Shown here one piece after another: positions 1 to 6,563 of a stretch of 12,574 bases of DNA. A program made the translations under genes and the position numbers. The stretch's first letter is position 1. The number at the start of each line of letters is the position of its first letter. Location: positions 1 through 12,574 of the forward strand of contig JAFEEK010000492.1 in the NCBI GenBank assembly GCA_018241165.1. The letters are read 5' to 3'. The notes under the pieces are model-generated. The model was not told the DNA's origin, ran no database searches, and was given only the letters and a program-made list of their open reading frames with translations. This DNA comes from Pseudomonadota bacterium. Its GTDB lineage: Bacteria; Pseudomonadota; Gammaproteobacteria; Xanthomonadales; Rhodanobacteraceae.

Positions 1-19
1 CGGCGCAGCATAACGCCGA

Positions 20-42
20 TCGCGCATTCGGACAATGCGCGA
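20..42 (-). terminator. Possible hairpin terminator after the HNH gene
   Basis: A perfect 9-bp stem (TCGCGCATT at 20-28 pairing with AATGCGCGA at 34-42) with a 5-base loop begins four bases beyond the TAG stop of the minus-strand HNH gene. No run of T follows on the minus strand, so it may be a weak or factor-assisted terminator, or only a 3'-end stabilising hairpin. A second, smaller stem (CGGCG at 1-5, CGCCG at 14-18) lies directly beyond it. Confidence 0.35.
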
Positions 43-45
43 ATG

Positions 46-642
46 CTAGGCAACGTGGCGGCGATTCTTCGGCAGATGGTGGACGAGGAACTCCATCTGG
101 TCGGCGAGGATGTTGCGGTTGGACAAGATCAGGTGCTCGACCCAGCTCGGCCGATAAGGCACGGCGAGCAATGGCATGCCGGCTTGCTGCGGCGTGTGCG
201 CGCCCTTGTGCACATTGCACGAAATGCAGGCGCTGACGACGTTTTCCCATACGTCGAGCCCGCCCCTGGACAATGGCACGACGTGATCGCGCGTGAGTTC
301 GCCGCGCGAGAAATGCTCGCCGCAATACAGGCACAGCATGCGGTCGCGCGCGAACAGCGCGGCATTGGTCAGCGCCGGTGCCGGATCGATCAGGCTGGAT
401 TTCGCGTGACCGCGGCTGGCGACGATGGGGTGCAGGTCGATGACGCTTTGCAGTCCGCTGTCGCGGTTGGTGCCGCCGTGGATGGTCAGGCACGGCCCGC
501 CGAGCGTCCAGGCCACGGCGTCGCGCACATACAGGCACACCGCGTCCTGCCAACTCATCCAGTCCAGGATGCGCCCGCTGGAATCCAGCGACAGGACGCG
601 GGTGCTATGGATGTCGTTGCTGGGTCTGACGTCCGCCAGCAT
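46..642 (-). CDS. HNH endonuclease family protein
   Basis: This 198-aa protein carries a C-terminal HNH nuclease fold. A zinc-binding pair C104-x2-C107 (LCLYCGEH) and a second pair C139-x2-C142 (CISCN) enclose the core, with D119-H120 (TRDHVVPLSRGG), N134 and N143 as the likely metal-binding and catalytic residues. The N-terminal part (RVLSLDSSGRILDWMSWQDA) matches the opening of the stand-alone bacterial HNH proteins that begin with a 'leucine-rich strand, then SWQDA' segment. Members are widespread chromosomal genes, mostly of unknown substrate; DNA cleavage is inferred from the motif. The ATG at 642 is chosen over a GTG at 657 because a strong GGAGG sits five bases before this ATG and would lie inside the coding region if the GTG were used. 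No mobile-element context is visible on the side that can be seen; the left neighbour lies outside the window. Confidence 0.88.
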   Translation of the reverse strand: MLADVRPSNDIHSTRVLSLDSSGRILDWMSWQDAVCLYVRDAVAWTLGGPCLTIHGGTNRDSGLQSVIDLHPIVASRGHAKSSLIDPAPALTNAALFARDRMLCLYCGEHFSRGELTRDHVVPLSRGGLDVWENVVSACISCNVHKGAHTPQQAGMPLLAVPYRPSWVEHLILSNRNILADQMEFLVHHLPKNRRHVA

Positions 643-647
643 GGGCT

Positions 648-652
648 CCTCC
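648..652 (-). promoter_or_regulatory. Ribosome binding site deciding the HNH start
   Basis: On the minus strand GGAGG is followed by five bases and then ATG at 642. It is one of the best Shine-Dalgarno matches in the window and rules against the GTG at 657, which has no purine-rich element in front of it. Confidence 0.7.
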
Positions 653-701
653 GTCACGGGTGGGAACGCTGTCGGCTTTGCAGCATAGACTCATGCCGCG
701 C

Positions 702-735
702 AAAAAACTACAACGGCCGCATTGCGCGGCCGTTG
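702..735 (-). terminator. Intrinsic terminator ending the thiD-protease-methyltransferase unit
   Basis: A perfect 10-bp GC-rich stem (711-720 with 726-735; CAACGGCCGC and its complement) has a 5-base loop and is followed on the minus strand by TAG and six T (702-707). It lies 22 bases beyond the stop of the methyltransferase gene at 758 and in front of the HNH gene, so it separates the two transcription units. Confidence 0.9.
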
Positions 736-757
736 CGACGAGACGACGCTTGCAGGA

Positions 758-1522
758 TCAGACCCGCGCGGCGACCATCACGCGCTTGCCGTGGCGCAGC
801 TGCTCGTAACCATCGTCGGGTACCGGCAATACTTCGGCGTGGCTGAAGCCAACAGCGCGCAGCAGCCACAGCAAACCTTCCGTGCTTGGCGCAAGGCAAA
901 TACCGGTGACGCTGGCTTCGGGCGCATGGGTTTCGTCGAGTTCGTCGATGATGCCGAAACAGCCCTTGAGCGGGCGCACGTAGTCGTAGCTGCCCCAATC
1001 GACCATGCCGGAAAGGTGCGGCACGACCTGGGTTTCGATCAGGCAGGCGTCGCGCGTCAGCGCACGCGCCTTGCGCAGCGCGCCGACCGGATTTTCCAGG
1101 TGATAAAGCAGGCCGAACATCAGTACCAGATCGTGGCTTGCGGAATCCGGCATCGCGAAGACATCGCATCGCTGCGTGTGCAGATTGTCCAGTGCATAGA
1201 TCTGGCGCAGCAAATCCACGTCGTCGATGTGTTCCTGACGCACGTCCGCCGCATCGACACGGCCGAGTCCTGCGCGCGCGAGTTGAATTGCGAAGTAACC
1301 CTGGTGGCAGGCGACGTCCAGCGCCCGCAATTTTCCGCGGTCGCCCGCGAGTTCGCGCGCTAGCCATGCGTCTAGCATGCGCGAGCGCGTGGTGTGGATC
1401 GCATCGACGCGACCGTCATGCGAGCTTGGCAAGCTGCGGCCATCCGGCAGCACATACGGGTAGAACCATTCGCGCGCCATGGCGCGGGCGGCCAAATCGT
1501 GCATTGCGGTTGCCCCGTTCAT
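758..1522 (-). CDS. Class I SAM-dependent methyltransferase (CmoB/DUF1698-like)
   Basis: This 254-aa protein has a Rossmann-fold methyltransferase core. Motif I is at 68-78 (LDVACHQGYFA), the acidic residue after strand 2 is around D93 (VDAADV), and a motif IV/post-IV block is at 131-145 (DLVLMFGLLYHLENP). The LLYHLENP segment resembles the CmoB/DUF1698 group, which acts on the tRNA wobble uridine, and many uncharacterised methyltransferases; the substrate cannot be read from sequence. It has no signal peptide, so it should act in the cytoplasm. Its ATG overlaps the TGA of the upstream protease gene in an ATGA junction, implying translational coupling. It is the last gene before the terminator at 702-735. 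A second in-frame ATG at 1504 is possible but would lose the overlap. Pairing a cytosolic methyltransferase with a secreted protease is odd; modification of a peptide or of a co-exported product is conceivable but only speculation. Confidence 0.85.
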   Translation of the reverse strand: MNGATAMHDLAARAMAREWFYPYVLPDGRSLPSSHDGRVDAIHTTRSRMLDAWLARELAGDRGKLRALDVACHQGYFAIQLARAGLGRVDAADVRQEHIDDVDLLRQIYALDNLHTQRCDVFAMPDSASHDLVLMFGLLYHLENPVGALRKARALTRDACLIETQVVPHLSGMVDWGSYDYVRPLKGCFGIIDELDETHAPEASVTGICLAPSTEGLLWLLRAVGFSHAEVLPVPDDGYEQLRHGKRVMVAARV

Positions 1523-4002
1523 TGTCCGCCCGGCACCGAGATCATCTGGATCGGAATGTTGCTGCGCGAAAAATTGCCGCCGCCCGGATAGCTGATCGAA
1601 AACGAAGCCGTACCGCTGGGTTGCTGGCCGGCGACGATCGAATTCAAATTCAGCGTGATCGTGCCGTTGTTCGAATACGTTTGATCAGGTGGTGGCGGAC
1701 AACTGCGGCAATAGCCGTTGCTGACCTGCTGCAAAGGCAGGGTGACGCTGCCATTTACAAGCGTACCGTTGAAAGCCTGTGCCCATGTCGGATTGGCGCC
1801 GGGAGAGGCGGGCGGCAGGTACATCAGGATGTAGACAGACGGGTTCGGCGTGCCGGCGACATCGAGCAATTCGAAGCCCCAGCCTGGATCCGATGGCGCA
1901 TTCCACAGACCGTTGTAGTCGGGTGTCGCGTGCTGCGCCGGCGTAACCGCCGGCTCCATGCACCACGTGCCCGATTCGTTCCCGATGGTCCAGTACATCA
2001 CGGCGAGCACCGAGGCCACATCGCTGCGATCGGCATTGCGGCACTGCGGCGCGTTTGCGGCCTGGTTGAAATCGACCACGACGCTGCCCTGCAACGTGGG
2101 GTCGATTTGTGGGTTCAAGCCACCTTGTGCCAGCGACGAATACGTGATGCGGTACAGGGTAATGCCGTTTTGCTGCAGATCCGGCAGAAACACGCCGTCG
2201 ACGATATGACCCGTGGTCTCGTACCACTCGGGAACGCCATTCGCGCCATAAGAATAGAAAGTCAAAACGTAGCCATCGCCGAGGAAAGGGTCGTGAAAGT
2301 GCTGAAAATCGAAACCGTGCCCTGCATGCGTGCGGTCGTACCACGCGCTGGGTATCGGCTGCCCCCACGTGGGCATTGCGGCGGTCGCATTCGACCAGCC
2401 GATCGGCCCGAGCATCGGAACCGCCAGTCCCATGCTGCGCAAATTCGCGTCTGAGTAGTAGGCATTCATCATGTCGCCGGGCTGCACGGTGTGCGACAAG
2501 GTCGAGCCGTTTTGCATCGCACAATCGGTGGTCTTGCTCTTGTCGCAGGGTGCGTACAGACTGGGAAAATCGCTTGGCGCGGTGTTGCCGGCATTGATGT
2601 TGATGCCGGTCGCGGCGGCAGCAGTCGCGTCGGACCAGCGCAGGCCGGTGCAGTTGCCGTTGTAGGTTGCACCACAGCTTGCGGCTCCGGTCGGACCGGG
2701 CAGGTAACCGGATCCCTTGCCGCCGCTCACCATCGCATTCGCGCGCGCCGCATCGTTGGCGCCGTTGATCTCATAGCCGGTGAAGGGCGTGTAGGTGCTG
2801 CCGTTCACGATGGCGACGGAATCGTCGAAGATGTCGTCGAACGGGCCGTCGGTCAGGCCGCTGCCGTAACCGATCGAAGCGCTGTTGCTGGTCTTGTCGA
2901 CGATGATGCCGGCCTTCGCGCCGAGCGTGCCTTGCGTCGAATCGGTGTTCACCAGGCCGAGGAAACCCAGCCCATGCGTCATCTCGTGCATGGCGATGCT
3001 GATGAAATCGACATCCGTTGGCGGCTTCACGGTCGGGTCGAAGCCGAGGTAGAAATTCTCGCCGCCGAGTACAGTGGACGTGCCGATGTCCATGTTGAAG
3101 GTCGCGGCAATCTGGTCGTTGCTTTTCGTATCGCAAGGACCGCCGGCAAATCCGCACAGGCTGGAGCCATTCAGGCGCGCGGCGGCGGTGGATGGATACC
3201 AGGTATACTTTTTCGGCAGTGGTGACGAGGGGTACTGCGGCTCGTCATAGTAGAACGATGTCGCGCCGGCATGTGCAAGCGTTGCGGATTTGTCGGTGCC
3301 GCCCAGGTGCGCGCCGCAGGCCTGCACCGTCACCGTGGTCTGGATGCCAAGTTGCGTCACCAGTTCATTGGCGGCCTTGGCAAGCGCGTACTGTCGCTGC
3401 TGGCCCAGGGTCTGACCATTGTTGCCACCGATCGGCGTGGCCGGCGTTGGATCCGTCCAGTAGCTCGTCTCGCAATTCTTGGTCTTGTCACCGCCCGGAT
3501 CGGTATACGCGCTGCTGAAATCCAGCACGATATTGCCGACTGGTTTAACGGAAGAATAGGTCGCAGTCAGCGTGCCGTTCGCGGTCGAACCGACGCCCGA
3601 GCTGGCACCGTTGATCAGGGCGATGTACCAGCGACCGGCCTGCAGCGGCACCTTGTCCGACGGCAGGATCAGCACGGATTCGTTCGATGTGGAACTGATC
3701 GAATGGTACTGGCCGTAGCGGTTGAGCAGGTCGTAGCTGACGGTCGGATAACTGACGCCAGCGGCCTGCACCGGGAACGGCGATCCATAACGCACGAACA
3801 TGTCCACGTCGCCGCCGGTGGCGTTGAGATTGACCGAAAGTTGCTGCGCGCCGGCTGGCACGTCGATGTAGTAGTTCGAAACATAATTGCCTGCGAGTAG
3901 TTGCGGCAAGGGCGTGGCATTCCCCGATTGCAGGCCGGTATCGGCCCATGCAGCCGATGAAATAGCCAACGCGACCGCAGTCAGGGCAAGGCGGCGAATC
4001 AT
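1519..4002 (-). CDS. Secreted zinc metalloprotease with N-terminal PPC-like domain
   Basis: This 827-aa exported protein has a signal peptide at 1-20 (MIRRLALTAVALAISSAAWA, then D). Residues about 35-150 form a PPC-like beta domain (GGDVDMFVRYGS, then RWYIALING). The catalytic region carries H339-E340-M-T-H343 within a helix (AMHEMTHGLGFLGL), the HExxH zinc signature with a metzincin-like glycine after it. The usual third ligand of HExxHxxGxxH is glycine (G349), so another residue must complete the site; SHTVQPGDMMNAYY near 503-516 resembles the downstream block of related GLGF-type peptidases. The C-terminal third contains two copies of a WY/G-H-G-F-type beta domain (about 552-605 and 697-768). 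Cysteines are numerous, fitting an oxidising extracellular location. The start has a good AGGTG six bases upstream and overlaps the preceding gene by ATGA. The protein is probably secreted and may use the N-terminal domain as a propeptide or targeting module. Protease class is confident, substrate unknown. Confidence 0.9.
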   Translation of the reverse strand: MIRRLALTAVALAISSAAWADTGLQSGNATPLPQLLAGNYVSNYYIDVPAGAQQLSVNLNATGGDVDMFVRYGSPFPVQAAGVSYPTVSYDLLNRYGQYHSISSTSNESVLILPSDKVPLQAGRWYIALINGASSGVGSTANGTLTATYSSVKPVGNIVLDFSSAYTDPGGDKTKNCETSYWTDPTPATPIGGNNGQTLGQQRQYALAKAANELVTQLGIQTTVTVQACGAHLGGTDKSATLAHAGATSFYYDEPQYPSSPLPKKYTWYPSTAAARLNGSSLCGFAGGPCDTKSNDQIAATFNMDIGTSTVLGGENFYLGFDPTVKPPTDVDFISIAMHEMTHGLGFLGLVNTDSTQGTLGAKAGIIVDKTSNSASIGYGSGLTDGPFDDIFDDSVAIVNGSTYTPFTGYEINGANDAARANAMVSGGKGSGYLPGPTGAASCGATYNGNCTGLRWSDATAAAATGININAGNTAPSDFPSLYAPCDKSKTTDCAMQNGSTLSHTVQPGDMMNAYYSDANLRSMGLAVPMLGPIGWSNATAAMPTWGQPIPSAWYDRTHAGHGFDFQHFHDPFLGDGYVLTFYSYGANGVPEWYETTGHIVDGVFLPDLQQNGITLYRITYSSLAQGGLNPQIDPTLQGSVVVDFNQAANAPQCRNADRSDVASVLAVMYWTIGNESGTWCMEPAVTPAQHATPDYNGLWNAPSDPGWGFELLDVAGTPNPSVYILMYLPPASPGANPTWAQAFNGTLVNGSVTLPLQQVSNGYCRSCPPPPDQTYSNNGTITLNLNSIVAGQQPSGTASFSISYPGGGNFSRSNIPIQMISVPGGQ

Positions 4003-4304
4003 TGATGCACCTGTGCGTCAGGCGCGACGGACCGATCCGGCGGCAGGGCGATTTTCGCGCGCGGGTTCGGTTCCTGGTCGCATTGCATGCGCAGGCTGCC
4101 ATCGGGTTGGCGAACAAGACGGGTTACCGTGATGGTCGGTGGCGGCAGACGCAGCTTGTCGGCGGGTTTGAACGTGGGCGCTGCGCCGGATCGGGACGCT
4201 GCGGCAGGCGCGAGCGCATGCGCGACCATCGGTGTGTCGGCGCGGGCGGCGGATGCGGCCAGCAGGCCGGCGGAAAGCACGAAAAGCAGCGTTTGGCGAA
4301 GCAT
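3999..4304 (-). CDS. Small exported protein coupled to the protease, function unknown
   Basis: This 101-aa protein has a clear signal peptide (MLRQTLLFVLSAGLLAASAARA, cleavage around residue 22). The mature part is short, alanine- and proline-rich, and contains ITVTRLVRQPDGSLRMQCDQ with a single cysteine near residue 75. I do not recognise a family. The TGA overlaps the ATG of the metalloprotease (ATGA), and the gene starts 46 bases after thiD with no terminator between. Tight coupling of a small exported protein to a secreted protease suggests a partner role such as inhibitor, folding helper or substrate, but nothing in the sequence proves this. The ATG at 4304 is chosen because it begins the signal peptide; an in-frame extension to 4577 would run into thiD. 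The Shine-Dalgarno is weak (TGGA), which fits expression by read-through from thiD. Confidence 0.75.
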   Translation of the reverse strand: MLRQTLLFVLSAGLLAASAARADTPMVAHALAPAAASRSGAAPTFKPADKLRLPPPTITVTRLVRQPDGSLRMQCDQEPNPRAKIALPPDRSVAPDAQVHQ

Positions 4305-4350
4305 GCGAACGTCCAGTGATGCACAAGCCGGCAATGATACCGCGGGCGTG

Positions 4351-5142
4351 TTAGTCGTGTGTTCGGCGGTTGAGTTCGAGCAGGCGCGTGTTCCCGGCGC
4401 CGCAGCGGTAACTGCGCGCGAGTGCGTCCTGCAAAAAGACTTCGGCGTTGGCGACCGCGCAGCGAAGGTCCTGGCCGCGCGCAAGTCCCGCGGCGACTGC
4501 GGATGCCAGCGCGCAGCCGGTGCCGCGGGCGCGAACCGGCAAGCGCGGATGACGGTATTCCACGACGCCATTCGCATCCGCGAGAATGTCGCGCACTTCG
4601 CGACCGCGGCCGTGTCCGCCCTTGAGCAGAACTGCGCCGGCTCCGAGCGCGCGCAGATCCTGCGCGGCTCGCGCAGGATCCTTGATGCGGTGTCCGAGCA
4701 GGATTTCCGCTTCCGGCAGATTCGGCGTCAGCAACGCTGCCATCGGCACGAGCTCTTTGCGCAGCACGCGTAATCCGGCCGTCGACAACAGCGCGGTGCC
4801 GCTGCTCGATGCCAGCACCGGATCCAGAACGATGTTGCGCGCCGCCATTTCGCGCAGCGCGCGTGCAGTCGCGCGCGCAATGGGTGCGGAGCCGAGCATG
4901 CCGATCTTGATGGCGTCGACCCGGAATTCCGCGAATGCGGCTTCGATCTGCTGCTTGACCTGTGCTGCGGGGAGTCGGTGGACAGCAAGGACTCGACGGG
5001 CAGTTTGTGCGGTCACGGCGGTGATGGCTGTCAAACCATGCACCCTGAAGGTAGCAAAGGCCTTCAGATCGACGGCAATGCCGGCGCCGCCGCTGGAATC
5101 CGATCCAGCAATGGTCAAGGCACTTGGTGTCGGTTCTTTCAT
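4351..5142 (-). CDS. thiD: Bifunctional hydroxymethylpyrimidine kinase/phosphomethylpyrimidine kinase ThiD
   Basis: This 263-aa ribokinase-fold enzyme phosphorylates HMP to HMP-P and then HMP-PP in the pyrimidine branch of thiamine synthesis, in the cytoplasm. Family motifs appear in order: GSDSSGGAGI (13-22), AVTAQT (42-47), KIGMLGS (79-85), LDPVLAS (106-112), TPNLPEAE (139-146), LKGGHG (173-178) and the anion-hole/catalytic loop GTGCALASA (207-215) with C210. Length is typical for a single-domain ThiD, and there is no ThiE fusion. The start at 5142 places GSDSSGG at its usual distance from the N terminus; an in-frame extension to 5277 has no family match. The leader lacks a Shine-Dalgarno at normal spacing (see the leader entry). 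It is probably the first gene of the unit leading to the protease. No other thiamine gene is in the window, and no TPP riboswitch is seen. Confidence 0.95.
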   Translation of the reverse strand: MKEPTPSALTIAGSDSSGGAGIAVDLKAFATFRVHGLTAITAVTAQTARRVLAVHRLPAAQVKQQIEAAFAEFRVDAIKIGMLGSAPIARATARALREMAARNIVLDPVLASSSGTALLSTAGLRVLRKELVPMAALLTPNLPEAEILLGHRIKDPARAAQDLRALGAGAVLLKGGHGRGREVRDILADANGVVEYRHPRLPVRARGTGCALASAVAAGLARGQDLRCAVANAEVFLQDALARSYRCGAGNTRLLELNRRTHD

Positions 5143-5170
5143 GGTTTGTATTTTTTTTACAACAAATCCT
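5143..5170 (-). promoter_or_regulatory. AT-rich thiD leader with a small hairpin between AGGA and ATG
   Basis: On the minus strand the leader reads AGGA (5170-5167), four bases, then TTGTA, seven A, TACAA (5162-5146), three bases and ATG. The ribosome-binding element is 24 bases from the start, far too distant if linear. Folding of the 17-base TTGTA/TACAA hairpin would bring it to an effective spacing of seven. The A-tract is eight bases long in an otherwise GC-rich region. The structure is weak (5 bp, AU-rich), so a role is inference. Confidence 0.35.
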
Positions 5171-5210
5171 GAGGGTTTTCCGGACTCGCGCCGGAACTTC
5201 TTGAAAAACA

Positions 5211-5261
5211 TTGGCCAAATTGTTGCCAAAGCGCTTGACGCGGTGTGGCATTTTTGCCAAA
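5211..5261. repeat. Cluster of TTGGCCAA / TTGCCAAA elements in the divergent thiD-barrel region
   Basis: The palindrome TTGGCCAA (5211-5218) and two direct copies of TTGCCAAA (5223-5230 and 5254-5261, 31 bases apart, about three helical turns) lie between thiD and the outer-membrane gene. The second copy is also the right arm of a TGGCA-TTTT-TGCCA inverted repeat (5246-5259). This looks like a regulator-binding region, but no known operator is matched. Confidence 0.35.
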
Positions 5262-5263
5262 CT
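5235..5263 (+). promoter_or_regulatory. Candidate sigma-70 promoter for the outer-membrane barrel gene
   Basis: TTGACG (5235-5240, five of six consensus bases) is followed by a 17-base spacer and CAAACT (5258-5263, weak) with an extended TG before it. It lies about 38 bases before the proposed ATG at 5301. The weak -10 overlaps a TTGCCAAA repeat, so an activator or repressor may act here. Confidence 0.35.
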
Positions 5264-5300
5264 GGCCTCGGAGACAACCACTCCTAACGCATTCAGGGCT

Positions 5301-6500
5301 ATGCGTCGGTCAACAGCGATGGCAAAAAATCTTGCGGGAGCGATCGGGTTCGTCCTGGCGCTCCCGCTTTCTTTTGCCGTTGCGGCCGAATCCCCGCGCG
5401 CGGATGTCTCCATGCTGGCTGCCTACGCGCAGTCGCAAAGTATACTCGACGCCTGGCGCGACTACGCGCTGGCCGACCTCACTCGCGGATTCGACTGGGC
5501 CGATAGCGGTGGCGTGTCCCCGCAGGCACCAAGCCTGTTCGATCGTGGCATCGGCCGCATTGCGCAACCGGCTTCGCATTTCACCGGTGCGCAATTCGTA
5601 TCGCCGATTTCCGTGACCTACCTCAAGGCCAGGGCGACCGATACGCCGTTTGTCGCCGCGGCGAACCAGTCCGGTTTGCTGCGTGATTACACGCCGGGCT
5701 TGCAGCGTTACCTGCTGGCGCCGTCGTACGCGCAGCGCTGGGGCGAAAATTCCTCGTTCAGCGTCTCGGCGATTTTCGCTTACCAGCGCTTTGCCGGACT
5801 GGGGTTGGGAATCGCCAATGTGCCGCTGCAGGCTGGCGAAACCGGATATCAGGTTACCGACAGGTACCCGGGTTCGTATGGCACCGGCCTGCGCCTGGAT
5901 TTCGACAGCCGTCTGAGCGAACACGTGAGCTGGCAGGCGGGCGTGCAGTCGCGCGTGAACATGGACGCGTTCAACAACTATCGCGGCGTGTATTCCGAGC
6001 CCGGCAGTTTCGATATACCCGCCAGCGTGAATATCGGCCTCGGGCTTGCCGTCGCGCCGGGTCTCACCGCCGACATTGGCGCCGAGCGCGTGATGTACAG
6101 CGGCATTGCGCCGTTCACCAGCGCCGCGCTGCCAACCCGTTTCCTGGTCCTGCTCGGCAGTTCCATTTCGCCTGCGTTTGCGTGGCAGAACCTCGACGTG
6201 TATTCCGCCGGTTTCAACTGGCGCGATGCCGGCAATGGCGAATGGTCGCTGCACTACACCACGCGCGAGCAGCCGCTGCCGACGTCGCCGCTGTTGCAGA
6301 CGGCGCTTGAGCCTTACCTTGCCTCGCACAGCATCGAATTCGGGTTCATGCGCCCGTTCGGCAGCGCTTCGAGCCTGCATCTGGCCGCTTCGTACGCGCC
6401 GTCGGAATTTGTCCTCGGACTGCCCACCAGCAACAGCCTGCGCAACGCCGGCAATGGCGGCCAGATCGAGTACCAGTTGCTCTGGGCGACCAAGTTCTGA
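5301..6500 (+). CDS. Outer-membrane beta-barrel protein, FadL/OmpP1/TodX-like
   Basis: This 399-aa protein has an N-terminal signal peptide (hydrophobic stretch 10-29, AVAAES cleavage zone) and ends in YQLLWATKF, the terminal aromatic residue expected for a substrate of the BAM complex. The second half resembles FadL-type hydrophobic-compound transporters: GSFDIPAS near 235-242, LTADIGAERVMYSG at 255-268, FAWQNLDVYSAGFNW at 293-307, and a TSPLL followed by a final pair of strands. The first half does not show the usual N-terminal hatch signature (NEQS-x-SGLGRAYAG type), so this is either a divergent member or a barrel of different use. Substrate is unknown; uptake of a hydrophobic compound is the family expectation. 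The ATG at 5301 is chosen because it precedes the signal peptide; ATG 5319 is the alternative, and neither has a strong ribosome site. The gene stands alone, diverging from thiD and ending at its own terminator. Confidence 0.78.
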   Translation: MRRSTAMAKNLAGAIGFVLALPLSFAVAAESPRADVSMLAAYAQSQSILDAWRDYALADLTRGFDWADSGGVSPQAPSLFDRGIGRIAQPASHFTGAQFVSPISVTYLKARATDTPFVAAANQSGLLRDYTPGLQRYLLAPSYAQRWGENSSFSVSAIFAYQRFAGLGLGIANVPLQAGETGYQVTDRYPGSYGTGLRLDFDSRLSEHVSWQAGVQSRVNMDAFNNYRGVYSEPGSFDIPASVNIGLGLAVAPGLTADIGAERVMYSGIAPFTSAALPTRFLVLLGSSISPAFAWQNLDVYSAGFNWRDAGNGEWSLHYTTREQPLPTSPLLQTALEPYLASHSIEFGFMRPFGSASSLHLAASYAPSEFVLGLPTSNSLRNAGNGGQIEYQLLWATKF

Positions 6501-6522
6501 CCAAACAGTTACGGTGGATTTG

Positions 6523-6549
6523 AACGGGAGCCGCGCGGCTCCCGTTTTT
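6523..6549 (+). terminator. Intrinsic terminator of the outer-membrane barrel gene
   Basis: A perfect 10-bp stem (AACGGGAGCC at 6523-6532 with GGCTCCCGTT at 6537-6546) has a GCGC loop and continues into five T in total (6545-6549), 22 bases after the TGA at 6500. On the opposite strand the hairpin is not followed by T, so it serves mainly the plus-strand gene, although it may also slow transcription leaving the converging phoH-like gene. Confidence 0.9.
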
Positions 6550-6563
6550 GTTTGTGCGCTTGC

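Noticed and set aside
46..642. HNH gene as an intron or mobile-element homing endonuclease
   Set aside because: No interrupted host gene, intron structure, inverted repeat or phage gene is visible nearby; the protein matches stand-alone chromosomal HNH proteins.
43..846. 267-aa plus-strand open frame antisense to the HNH gene
   Set aside because: It has no recognisable motif, is rich in Arg/Ala/Gly as expected for shadow frames at high GC, and overlaps genes with clear family motifs and a terminator.
1138..2454. 438-aa plus-strand open frame opposite the methyltransferase and protease
   Set aside because: Composition is typical of an antisense frame, and it crosses two unrelated genes with strong evidence on the minus strand.
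5246..5260. Sigma-54 promoter (TGGCA...TTGCC) before the barrel gene
   Set aside because: The GG and GC doublets are separated by 7 bases rather than the required 10.
5143..5300. TPP riboswitch upstream of thiD
   Set aside because: No CTGAGA or the other conserved TPP-aptamer blocks can be found in the thiD leader on either strand.
4124..5413. 429-aa minus-strand frame overlapping thiD
   Set aside because: The overlapping frame contains the complete set of ThiD motifs; this one has none and is arginine-rich.
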